The notes below the pieces were generated by a model. It did not search any database. It was not told where the DNA came from and saw only the letters and a list, made by a program, of their open reading frames with translations. DNA of 48,728 nt from Nitrospira japonica. GTDB taxonomy: Bacteria > Nitrospirota > Thermodesulfovibrionia > UBA6902. Below, piece after piece: positions 42,515-48,728 of this stretch. The position numbers and the translations under genes are program-made. Numbering within the stretch: the stretch's first letter is position 1; every line of letters starts with the position of its first letter. The stretch lies in contig DYJL01000023.1 in assembly GCA_020723105.1 (NCBI GenBank), positions 1 to 48,728 of the forward strand. Direction: 5' to 3'.

Positions 42515-42863
42515 TATTGAAGGAATGAGTCAAGTAAGAATGACTCAAAGAAACAAATATATAAATGAAAAAGCTCAACAATATCTTGCATGGAAAAAAG
42601 AAGTTGGTTGGATATTAAAACAACAATTTAAAGGAAAATCTCCTTTTATTGGTTCTTTAGAAATATCTGGTAAATTTTATCTTTCACTTAGTCGATATAA
42701 TAGATGCGATTTATCAAATTTAATTAAAGCAATAGAAGATGCAGGACAAGGTATCTTATATCGTAATGATAAACAAATTAAAAAATATAATAGTTGGCAA
42801 ATGATACCTGTTAGGGAAGCAGAAACAAAAAAAATTATATTTGAAGTTAATGCATTAATATAA
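42498..42863 (+). CDS. RusA-like Holliday junction endonuclease
   Basis: 121 aa from ATG 42498, with GAGGGGAAAAG upstream; the normal size for RusA. The signature region RYNRCDLSNLIKAIEDAGQG followed by ILYRNDKQIKKYNSWQM matches the RusA pattern R..D.DNL.K...D.L.G....DD.Q. The acidic residues Asp (CDLSN), Asp (IEDAG) and Asp (RNDKQ) are in the expected places. It would resolve branched replication or recombination intermediates before packaging. Confidence 0.82.
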   Translation: MEFIINIEGMSQVRMTQRNKYINEKAQQYLAWKKEVGWILKQQFKGKSPFIGSLEISGKFYLSLSRYNRCDLSNLIKAIEDAGQGILYRNDKQIKKYNSWQMIPVREAETKKIIFEVNALI

Positions 42864-42890
42864 TATTTTATTTCCAAAAATATTATATTT
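42861..42890 (+). terminator. Weak hairpin after the RusA-like gene
   Basis: TAATATTTT and AAAATATTA pair around a seven-base loop, followed by TATTTCTATT. The stem is wholly A-T and the T-run is broken, so termination is doubtful. Confidence 0.3.
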
Positions 42891-42946
42891 CTATTATAAA
42901 TAATATTATTTATTTATATATATATATTAGTAGTAGTAATAGTACC

Positions 42947-43547
42947 TGTGGATAACTTGAAGATAATTTTATAGAGGCTGATTCTGTCTATTTAAAAAAG
43001 GATTTTTGTCCTGTGGATAACCTGTGGATATCTTGTGGATATCTTGTGGATAACCTGTGGATAACTTTTTAAATATAAGTTATCCACAGGTTATCCACAG
43101 GTTATCCACAGGGTTATCCACAGGGTTATCCACAGGGTTGTAAAAAAAATTTTGACAAAATAACGGAAAAATCATAAATGCTTCTATTTATTGATATTAA
43201 GAAGAGAAAAAATCAATTCTGTTAACTGTAAATGATCTGTGGATAACTTTATAAAGGCAGATTTTATCTACCTCAAGAAGAGATTTTTATCTTATAAATA
43301 ATTTTGTAAAAATTTTTAAAAATTTATATTTTATAGATAACCTGTGGATAACTTTATAAATATCCCTGTGGATAACCTGTGGATAACTCTATAGAGGTAG
43401 ATTCTATCTACTTGTAGAAGGTCTATTCCCTGTGGATAACCTGTGGATAACTCTATAGAGGTAGATTCTACCTATTTGTAGAAGGTCTATTCCCTGTGGA
43501 TAACCTGTGGATAACTCTATAGAGGTAGATTCTACCTATTTGTAGAT
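42947..43547. promoter_or_regulatory. Origin-like region: 19 DnaA boxes
   Basis: TTATCCACA or its complement occurs 17 times, and ATATCCACA twice (43023, 43034). Boxes start at 42947, 43012, 43023, 43034, 43045, 43056 (TGTGGATA orientation), 43080, 43091, 43102, 43114, 43126 (opposite orientation), 43238, 43343, 43367, 43378, 43431, 43442, 43495 and 43506. Six then five boxes face each other around 43065-43080. AT-rich stretches at 43140-43200 and 43300-43335 could unwind. Most boxes are 11-12 bases apart, about one helical turn, which suits a continuous DnaA filament. Confidence 0.85.
43364..43547 (+). repeat. Three 64-bp iterons
   Basis: Copies start at 43364, 43428 and 43492. Each has two head-to-tail DnaA boxes (CCTGTGGATAAC twice), then TCTATAGAGGTAGATTCTA and a CTATTTGTAG segment. 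The GTAGATTCTAC core is an inverted repeat and could bind a second protein. A looser relative lies at 42945-42990 and 43236-43275. The third copy runs into the promoter at 43609. Confidence 0.8.
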
Positions 43548-43608
43548 AATTTTATATTTTTTAATATTAATTATTTTAAAAATAAATAAAAAAAAGTAAA
43601 AAAAACAC

Positions 43609-43637
43609 TTGACAAATATTATAATATATGTTATAAT
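43609..43637 (+). promoter_or_regulatory. Promoter of the small XRE-type regulator
   Basis: TTGACA (43609-43614), 17-base spacer, TATAAT (43632-43637). It lies 23 bases before the ATG at 43660, giving a very short leader. It directly abuts the iterons, so DnaA or another iteron-binding protein could influence it. Confidence 0.8.
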
Positions 43638-43659
43638 ATATATGTAAGGAAAAAGAAAA

Positions 43660-43863
43660 ATGAAAACTGAAAAACAACAAGCTATATCTGATATTTGTAA
43701 ATATAAAAAAATCCATAAATTATCTACTGAAGCATTAGCTTTAAAATTAAATATTAACTATACAACACTTTATCGAATAATTAGAGGAAAAACAAAATAT
43801 CCACATGATACTACTTGTGAAAAAATAAAGGAATTTATAAAAGAAGAAAATAAAAAAGCATAA
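43660..43863 (+). CDS. Cro/XRE-type helix-turn-helix regulator
   Basis: 67 aa with AAGGAAAAAG upstream. ISDICKYKKIHKLSTEALAL and KLNINYTTLYRIIRGKTKYP form a helix-turn-helix of the Cro/CI type (LSTEALALKLNINYTTLYRI being the turn and recognition helix). It has no further domain. It sits just downstream of the origin region and is followed by a structured-RNA candidate. It may regulate the divergent arms or the origin. Confidence 0.75.
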   Translation: MKTEKQQAISDICKYKKIHKLSTEALALKLNINYTTLYRIIRGKTKYPHDTTCEKIKEFIKEENKKA

Positions 43864-43878
43864 ATAAATAATAAATAA

Positions 43879-43988
43879 ACTTCCCGCCTGTCATATCAAA
43901 TATTTCCTCTCGGGTGAGTTTAGAAATATCACTCATCTTCTCCAAAGATGATCCTGGACGTATCACTCACTTCAAGCAGGCGGGAAGT
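43879..43988 (+). ncRNA. Structured RNA element or regulatory leader
   Basis: A closing stem of 12 perfect pairs (ACTTCCCGCCTG at 43879, CAGGCGGGAAGT at 43977) encloses 86 bases. Inside: ATATTTC (43900) with GAAATAT (43923), and TCATCTT (43933) with AAGATGA (43945) around a five-base loop. GTGAGT (43914), in the first loop, can pair with ACTCAC (43965), giving a pseudoknot. GC content is well above the surroundings and no reading frame explains it. It lies in the leader of the excisionase-like gene. No T-run follows the stem, so it is not a simple terminator. Confidence 0.6.
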
Positions 43989-44014
43989 AATTATTATTAA
44001 TGAGGTATGAAAAT

Positions 44015-44236
44015 ATGAAAGATATAAAAAATCAATCTTTATTAACAGTTCAAGAAGTCGCGGAGATATTGCGATTAAGTAATAGTACAATTTATCGTAT
44101 GATTCGCGAAGGAAATCTTGTTGCTGTAAAATTAGGTGAAAAAAAAGGAGCTACTATTAGAATTACACAAAAGGCTATTGCTCACTTAATAAAAGAAAGA
44201 GGAAGAAAAAATGAAGAATCAATCATGGATAATTGA
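44015..44236 (+). CDS. Excisionase-family helix-turn-helix protein
   Basis: 73 aa from ATG 44015, which has TGAGGTATG upstream; ATG 44000 is less likely. SLLTVQEVAEILRLSNSTIY and RMIREGNLVAVKLGEKKGAT are the classic HTH_17/excisionase pattern: a recognition helix followed by a wing containing K-x-G. No integrase is seen, so a role in site-specific excision is unsupported. A replication-initiation or regulatory role next to the iterons is more likely. Confidence 0.8.
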   Translation: MKDIKNQSLLTVQEVAEILRLSNSTIYRMIREGNLVAVKLGEKKGATIRITQKAIAHLIKERGRKNEESIMDN

Positions 44237-44333
44237 AAGATTTAGATATCTTGATGAACAAGAACAAGACGATTTTCTTACATGGGTAAATAACATAGAA
44301 AAAGATTTTGAAGATTTTGAAGATTATCTTTAA
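44211..44333 (+). CDS. Small acidic protein
   Basis: 40 aa; ATG lies inside the preceding gene, which has GGAAGAAAAA just before it, so the genes overlap by 26 nt. Reads MKNQSWIIERFRYLDEQEQD then DFLTWVNNIEKDFEDFEDYL. Strongly acidic (many Asp and Glu). Function unknown; such small acidic early proteins often inhibit DNA-binding targets, but there is no motif. Confidence 0.5.
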   Translation: MKNQSWIIERFRYLDEQEQDDFLTWVNNIEKDFEDFEDYL

Positions 44334-44385
44334 ATAAAAAATATAAAGAAGAATATTAAATAATCAAAGGAGGTTGTAAAAAAAG

Positions 44386-45435
44386 ATGTCTACTCAACAT
44401 AATAAAACAATAGTAGAAGAAAAAAAAGAAAAAGATATTATAGGATTACAAACTCTTTCTATAGAAGAAGTAGTTGCACAAATAAACTTGATTCACAATG
44501 TAATGAAAACTATAATGAAAAAAGATGAACATTATGGAATAATTCCAAATACTAAAAAACCAACATTATATAAACCTGGAGCTGAAAAAATATGTCTTAC
44601 CTTTCGCCTTGCTCCTGATTATGAAATCATTAGAGAAATTCGAGAAGAAGATTTTATATCTTATATTGTGAAATGTTCTTTAACACATATTATTTCAAAA
44701 CAAATCATAGCTTGTGGTATTGGAGCTTGTAATAGTAAAGAGAATAAATATAATTTTCGTTATATTCAGGAAGAAGGAATTTCTACTGGAAAAGTAGTTC
44801 CAAAAGAATATTGGGAAATAAGAAAAGATAATCCAATAAAAGCACAAGAATTATTAGGAGGAGCTGGATTTCAAGCGAAAAAGGGAGAAAATGGAATTTG
44901 GCAAATTTATACAAAAGGAAAATTCGAAAAAGAAATAAATAAAAATCCCTGGGAATTAGATAATACTATTATAAAAATGGCTTGCAAAAGAGCATTAATT
45001 GCCGCAACTTTAAATGCTACCGCAACAAGTGATATTTTTACTCAAGATATAGAGGATTTCTCTGAAGAATTTTTTCAACAACCATCTCAACAATTATTTC
45101 AACAACCATCTCAACAACCATCTCAACAATTATTTCAACAACCATCTCAACAACCATCTCAATCTCAACAAAATTTACAAAGAATTAAAGATATAATTAT
45201 CAATTTGAATAAAAATGATAAAAATAATGAAATCGCTGAATTTGCAAAACGATATTTAAAATATGTTTATAATTGTAATACATTAGAAGAGTTATTAAAA
45301 AATCCAAGTTATTTAGATGATTGCTGGAATATGTGGAAGACATATCAAGATCTATATGATGAAAAATCGATAACAATAGATGAGATAAAAAATGATTTTA
45401 GAAAATTTTTCCAAGAAAAGAATAATAATCAATAA
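44386..45435 (+). CDS. Conserved phage protein, possible DNA-annealing/recombination protein
   Basis: 349 aa, site AAAGGAGGTTG. It has phrases found in a widespread phage family: DEHYGIIPNTKKPTLYKPGA followed by EKICLTFRL, VKCSLTHI, GIGACNSKENKYNFRY, and NPWELDNTIIKMACKRALIA then ATLNATATSDIFTQDIED. The family is, to my knowledge, usually of unassigned or suggested single-strand annealing function. Residues about 230-262 are a Gln-rich low-complexity tract (PSQQLFQQ repeated). The last 80 residues form a separate helical domain (IKDIIINLNKNDKNNEIAEF). It sits in the early arm with a RusA-like resolvase, which fits recombination. Confidence 0.7.
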   Translation: MSTQHNKTIVEEKKEKDIIGLQTLSIEEVVAQINLIHNVMKTIMKKDEHYGIIPNTKKPTLYKPGAEKICLTFRLAPDYEIIREIREEDFISYIVKCSLTHIISKQIIACGIGACNSKENKYNFRYIQEEGISTGKVVPKEYWEIRKDNPIKAQELLGGAGFQAKKGENGIWQIYTKGKFEKEINKNPWELDNTIIKMACKRALIAATLNATATSDIFTQDIEDFSEEFFQQPSQQLFQQPSQQPSQQLFQQPSQQPSQSQQNLQRIKDIIINLNKNDKNNEIAEFAKRYLKYVYNCNTLEELLKNPSYLDDCWNMWKTYQDLYDEKSITIDEIKNDFRKFFQEKNNNQ

Positions 45436-45481
45436 GATAAAAAATAAATTTTAAATAAAAAAGGAAAGGAGATGAAAAATA

Positions 45482-45619
45482 ATGACAGAAATGATTGGAA
45501 TAGAAGAAGACGAATTAAAAAAAATAATAAAGAGATTAGAAGATTTATATGATTTATTAAGAAATGTAATAGACTCACTTAATAATAATACAATATTGAT
45601 AGATAATTTTAAAAGATAA
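45482..45619 (+). CDS. Small acidic helical protein, paralogue of the 28133 gene
   Basis: 45 aa, site AAAGGAGATGAAAA. MTEMIGIEEDELKKIIKRLE then DLYDLLRNVI ... ILIDNFKR. Matches the peptide at 28133 in order and in its end, including the downstream TAAAAATTACTTAA. It is the last gene of the plus arm. Unknown function. Confidence 0.62.
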   Translation: MTEMIGIEEDELKKIIKRLEDLYDLLRNVIDSLNNNTILIDNFKR

Positions 45620-45650
45620 AAATTACTTAAAGAATTACATTTTTTATTTT

Positions 45651-46061
45651 TTATTTGGATTTTAAATCTGATTTAGAAGGAGGTAATGAAGTAAGAATAG
45701 GAGAAGATAAAACAGAAAGTAAATCTTTTTCTTTTAATTCTTTAGCCCTTTGTTGTTTAATCCAATTAGCAAAGTTTTTAATAAAAAAGAAATGAAATTT
45801 TTTAGGATATAATTCTTTCTTAAACCAACGATACCATGTACGATAATTAATATGACTGAATTCTTCAAGAGAAGTATACCATTGTTTTTTTATATATTGA
45901 GTTTTTACTTTTTTATCTCTTTTCTCTCTTTTATCTCTTGACTTTATACATTGAGAAACTTTAGCATTATACTCTATAGTTTTCTTCTTAAAGTATAAAA
46001 TAATAACACGAATATCTTGATAAATATCATCATATTCAGAATTTGTTATTTTATATTGCAT
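45651..46061 (-). CDS. Basic hypothetical protein, last gene of the late arm
   Basis: 136 aa, very Lys/Arg-rich in the middle (SRDKREKRDKKVKTQYIKKQ). A helix-turn-helix-like phrase, TSLEEFSHINYRTWYRWFKK, lies about residues 63-82. The C-terminus is Ser/Pro/Lys. It lies 34 nt downstream of the 1298-aa gene and faces the plus arm. It may be a DNA-binding regulator or a virion DNA-associated protein. No family recognised. Confidence 0.65.
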   Translation of the reverse strand: MQYKITNSEYDDIYQDIRVIILYFKKKTIEYNAKVSQCIKSRDKREKRDKKVKTQYIKKQWYTSLEEFSHINYRTWYRWFKKELYPKKFHFFFIKNFANWIKQQRAKELKEKDLLSVLSSPILTSLPPSKSDLKSK

Positions 46062-46095
46062 TTTAATTTATAATATCCATCCTTTTTAACTTTTA

Positions 46096-48728
46096 TTAAA
46101 AAATTTTTTTATCTTTTGATTTCTTGGATTGTTGTTTATAGATTTCACTTAATTTCATTGGCGTAAAACCAAATCCAAGAAGAAGAGCTTCATGGAAAGT
46201 TTGAGGTTTATAAATTACTTTAACTGTTTTTCCTCTGCCTTGTTTTACTCCTTGAATAGCTTTAGCAGTTCCTTTAACAACATATTGAATTCCTGCTAAT
46301 GGAAGATTACCAATAATTCCTGGAATACCATATTTATTCCAATCTCTTTCTCCCCGTTCAATTTCTTGATGAATAATTTGAAGGGAAGTAGTTATATCCC
46401 CAATATTTGCAAGACCTTTACTATAGAATGGCACTAAGAATTGTGGAGCAATATCTAAAGCTCCAAGAAATCCACCTAACATAAATTTTTCTTGTAAAGT
46501 TAAATTTAATGGATTTTTATTAATCAGCCCTTGTTTCTCTAATAAACTTCTCCCAAAAGGAAAATTACTAAATCCTAATCCTAATAACCAAAGCATAGAT
46601 ATTTGTAATTTTACACCTACTTCTGCTCGAACAAATTCATTAATAAAATGAAGAGGCCATCGTAAAAAAATAGCACCATATTTTCTTATCCATCCAGCTT
46701 CAGGAGACTGAAGAGCAATTAAGAAATTCGCTTGTTTATAAAAAGGTTTCCCAACACCTAATAGAAAATCTGTTGCTACTATTTCAGCTTCATTACCTAT
46801 TAATCCTTTATCACGAGCTAATTTTAAACCTAATTCATATGTTTTTCGAGAGCTATAAGATTCTGATAAGCGAGATAATATCTCTAACTTGGCTAAATTA
46901 CTTTTTTCTAATACTTCTTCTACATACATTGAAGTAAATAAACCTTCTTTTTCTGCCTTTTTAATTAAAGCAATATATTCTTTATTTAAAGGCATATCAA
47001 ATTTAAGGGGATTCTTTAATTTAAAAGTATTTATTCTTACTCTTGCCCAAAAAGGTTCTAATAAATTTTGAAGTATAAAAGTAGGTTTATTTGCTAATGT
47101 CATAAAATAAGTATAAGTTTTTAATCCATCTAATATACCTAATCCTCTAATCGGTGTTGATAAATTATCTAAATATTGTAAAGCAACATTTTTTCGAAAT
47201 GAATCTGTTATTGTTTTTTCAGCTGTTTTTTTCAATTCCTTCATATTTAATCGAAATTCTCGTTGAATAGCACTATTTGCAGAATCTATTCCAGCTTCTA
47301 CTATAGCATTCCAATTAGTTAAAAAGCCTGGGAAATCGTGGCGATGAATAAAATGTTTCATCAATCCAGACATTGAACGATAACTATTAAGTAATCTTAT
47401 TGCTTCTTCACTACCTAAAGAAATTCCTCTTGAAGTTAAATACCATTCCATATCAACCATAGTTCCAAAAGGTGGGAAATATAGCATTTGTTCCTGATGT
47501 GGTTTTATACTAATTCTAATATTAGGCATCGTTCTTTTCATTAACTTTTCAAGTGTCTCTGCATAAGTTTTATTTGGGACTCGGGCAGAATATATTTTTT
47601 CTTCTCCTCCACTTATTAATGGTTTAAAAACCTCTACCCAAAAATTTCCTTTTAAACGATTATGAAACATATAATTTTCATAAGGTAATATTTCATTTAT
47701 TATTCGTTGAGTTTCTTGTCCTAATTCACCTGTTATGGGATCTTGTATCCAGTTTTTAACTGCTGTTTCAAAATTTATCTCGGTAACAGTTTTTTCTCGA
47801 TAATGTCCAGTTTTTTTATCAAGCCATCTTAATAAAACTTTTTCGGAGGTTTCTGAAATTTCATAGATTTTAATTTTTTTCATTTTCATTAAATTTAAAA
47901 GTTGAATATCTGTTAAGCTTTCTTGTTTTATTATTCCTTCTTTAGTTTCATATTTAACTACTTGAATAAAGCCTTCTGATCGAGCAGTTACACCAAGTCG
48001 AGAACGTAAAATTTCCCGAATTAAAGCATCCTTAACAAATTTATAAATATAATAATAGCTAATATATGCTTCTTTATCTTTTTCTGTTAATCTTCCCTCT
48101 TTAACAGCAGTATTTATTATTTGAAAAATATCAAAATTAGGATTTTTTTCTGCTTCACAAACTATTCTGGCTAATTTTCTTGGATTATCAATTTGTTTTG
48201 CTCTGCTTTCTAATATTTTAATATCACGTTCTTGTCGTAATAATTTTCTAACTAATTGATTAATTGTACTTACAATTGGTTGACTATCTTTATATTGTCT
48301 TAAATAAGTATGAACTATTTCAAGATTATGTATCCCTCGTTTAAGTTGTCTTATTCCTTCTCTAATAGTTCCAACTAACTTTTGTAGAGGAGATAAAATA
48401 TCATCAAGATCTTCAGGGGTTATTTCAATACCTTTATCTTTATTTACTCCATAACTTTCTGATATTTTAGGATTTTTTTCTTTTATTCCTTTAGCTAAAT
48501 CATCCATTGATTTTACTGGCTTTTTCTCTCCCTCTATTACTTTCTCCCCTACTTTAACTGGCTTTTCCTCTACCTCTATTACTTTCTTCCCTACTTTAAC
48601 TGGCTTTTTCTCTACCTCTATTACTTTCTCTCCTACTTTAACTGGCTTTTTCTCTCCCTCTATTACTTTCTCCCCTACTTTAACTGGCTTTTTCTCTCCC
48701 TCTATTACTTTCTCCCCTACTTTAACTG
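46096..48728 (-). CDS. Giant ejection-type virion protein, C-terminal part
   Basis: Continues from base 1 (see 1-1292); the frame is kept if 48701-48728 duplicates 1-28. Residues about 496-1298 start at MDDLAKG, an internal Met at 48507 following the repeat linker. The chain is largely helical. It includes FIHRHDFPGFLTNWNAIVEA, TLANKPTFILQNLLEPFWAR, EAGWIRKYGAIFLRWPLHFI and a hydrophobic segment, ISMLWLLGLGFSNFP. These phrases resemble the large polyvalent-type or internal virion proteins of phages. The repeats at 48508-48700 link the halves. No lysozyme or protease motif is evident. Confidence 0.8.
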   Translation of the reverse strand, partial: VKVGEKVIEGEKKPVKVGEKVIEGEKKPVKVGEKVIEVEKKPVKVGKKVIEVEEKPVKVGEKVIEGEKKPVKSMDDLAKGIKEKNPKISESYGVNKDKGIEITPEDLDDILSPLQKLVGTIREGIRQLKRGIHNLEIVHTYLRQYKDSQPIVSTINQLVRKLLRQERDIKILESRAKQIDNPRKLARIVCEAEKNPNFDIFQIINTAVKEGRLTEKDKEAYISYYYIYKFVKDALIREILRSRLGVTARSEGFIQVVKYETKEGIIKQESLTDIQLLNLMKMKKIKIYEISETSEKVLLRWLDKKTGHYREKTVTEINFETAVKNWIQDPITGELGQETQRIINEILPYENYMFHNRLKGNFWVEVFKPLISGGEEKIYSARVPNKTYAETLEKLMKRTMPNIRISIKPHQEQMLYFPPFGTMVDMEWYLTSRGISLGSEEAIRLLNSYRSMSGLMKHFIHRHDFPGFLTNWNAIVEAGIDSANSAIQREFRLNMKELKKTAEKTITDSFRKNVALQYLDNLSTPIRGLGILDGLKTYTYFMTLANKPTFILQNLLEPFWARVRINTFKLKNPLKFDMPLNKEYIALIKKAEKEGLFTSMYVEEVLEKSNLAKLEILSRLSESYSSRKTYELGLKLARDKGLIGNEAEIVATDFLLGVGKPFYKQANFLIALQSPEAGWIRKYGAIFLRWPLHFINEFVRAEVGVKLQISMLWLLGLGFSNFPFGRSLLEKQGLINKNPLNLTLQEKFMLGGFLGALDIAPQFLVPFYSKGLANIGDITTSLQIIHQEIERGERDWNKYGIPGIIGNLPLAGIQYVVKGTAKAIQGVKQGRGKTVKVIYKPQTFHEALLLGFGFTPMKLSEIYKQQSKKSKDKKIF
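48508..48728 (-). repeat. 42-bp in-frame tandem repeat, right part
   Basis: About five copies of the same 14-residue unit as at 1-417, with minor changes (EVEKKP, EVEEKP). Bases 48701-48728 equal bases 1-28, the overlap used to close the circle. Confidence 0.9.

Noticed and set aside
43879-43988. attC site, tRNA or intrinsic terminator
   Set aside because: No RYYYAAC/GTTRRRY pair, no cloverleaf or anticodon arm, and no T-run after the stem.
44015-44236. Evidence for a temperate lifestyle from the excisionase-like gene
   Set aside because: This HTH fold is used for many regulators, and no integrase, repressor with peptidase domain or attachment site is visible.
45620-45650. Bidirectional terminator between the converging arms
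   Set aside because: AT-rich with T-runs but no convincing stem in either direction.

Overview
The window is almost certainly one complete genome of a tailed, podovirus-like phage, strongly AT-rich, opened at an arbitrary point. Bases 1-28 are identical to 48701-48728. Removing one copy puts a single 1298-codon reading frame across the ends, so the molecule is circular (or circularly permuted) and about 48.7 kb long. I cannot name the host. Strong AGGAGG ribosome sites, TTGACA-N17-TATAAT promoters and TTATCCACA DnaA boxes fit a low-GC bacterium such as a Firmicute or relative. No integrase, DNA polymerase, helicase, primase, tRNA gene or CRISPR array is recognisable.

There are two transcription arms. 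They diverge from a 1.7 kb non-coding region (about 21.6-23.3 kb) and converge near 45.63 kb. The minus (late) arm runs from 21.6 kb down to 1 and continues through the circle junction to 45651. Its gene order is small and large terminase, portal (with a Cys4 insertion), small head-associated proteins, scaffold, major capsid protein, decoration protein, adaptor-like proteins, four or five Sec-signal exported proteins (one with LamG and DUF2341 domains), a holin-like protein, a GH108 endolysin, a class-3 lipase, a P22 gp10-like tail protein and a set of coiled-coil or hydrophobic ejection-type proteins ending with the 1298-aa junction protein. No tape measure, sheath or tube gene is seen, which supports a short-tailed virion. 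The late promoter has a leader containing a hairpin followed by a T-run, a possible attenuator.

The plus (early) arm is the unusual part. From about 23.3 to 42.5 kb, some 39% of the genome, it is a tandem family of 18 paralogous open reading frames. They carry 21 copies of a conserved head (LIN..NL.GD...IWG[DN]A) followed by long runs of a seven-residue repeat, G[DN]-[VA]-[TS]-x-[IL]-x, and one of a few tail types. Several genes are fused and still carry translated remnants of the ribosome-binding site that once separated them. Others are frameshifted or reduced to fragments. Blocks of near-identical DNA are shuffled between members. I know of no characterised function for this family; it is the best candidate in the window for an undescribed system.

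After the array come a separately promoted repeat gene, a RusA-like resolvase, an origin-like region with 19 DnaA boxes (17 perfect) partly arranged in three 64-bp iterons, a small Cro/XRE-type regulator, a compact structured-RNA candidate, an excisionase-type HTH protein and a conserved phage protein possibly acting in DNA annealing. With no replication enzymes of its own, the phage probably recruits host DnaA and the host replisome.
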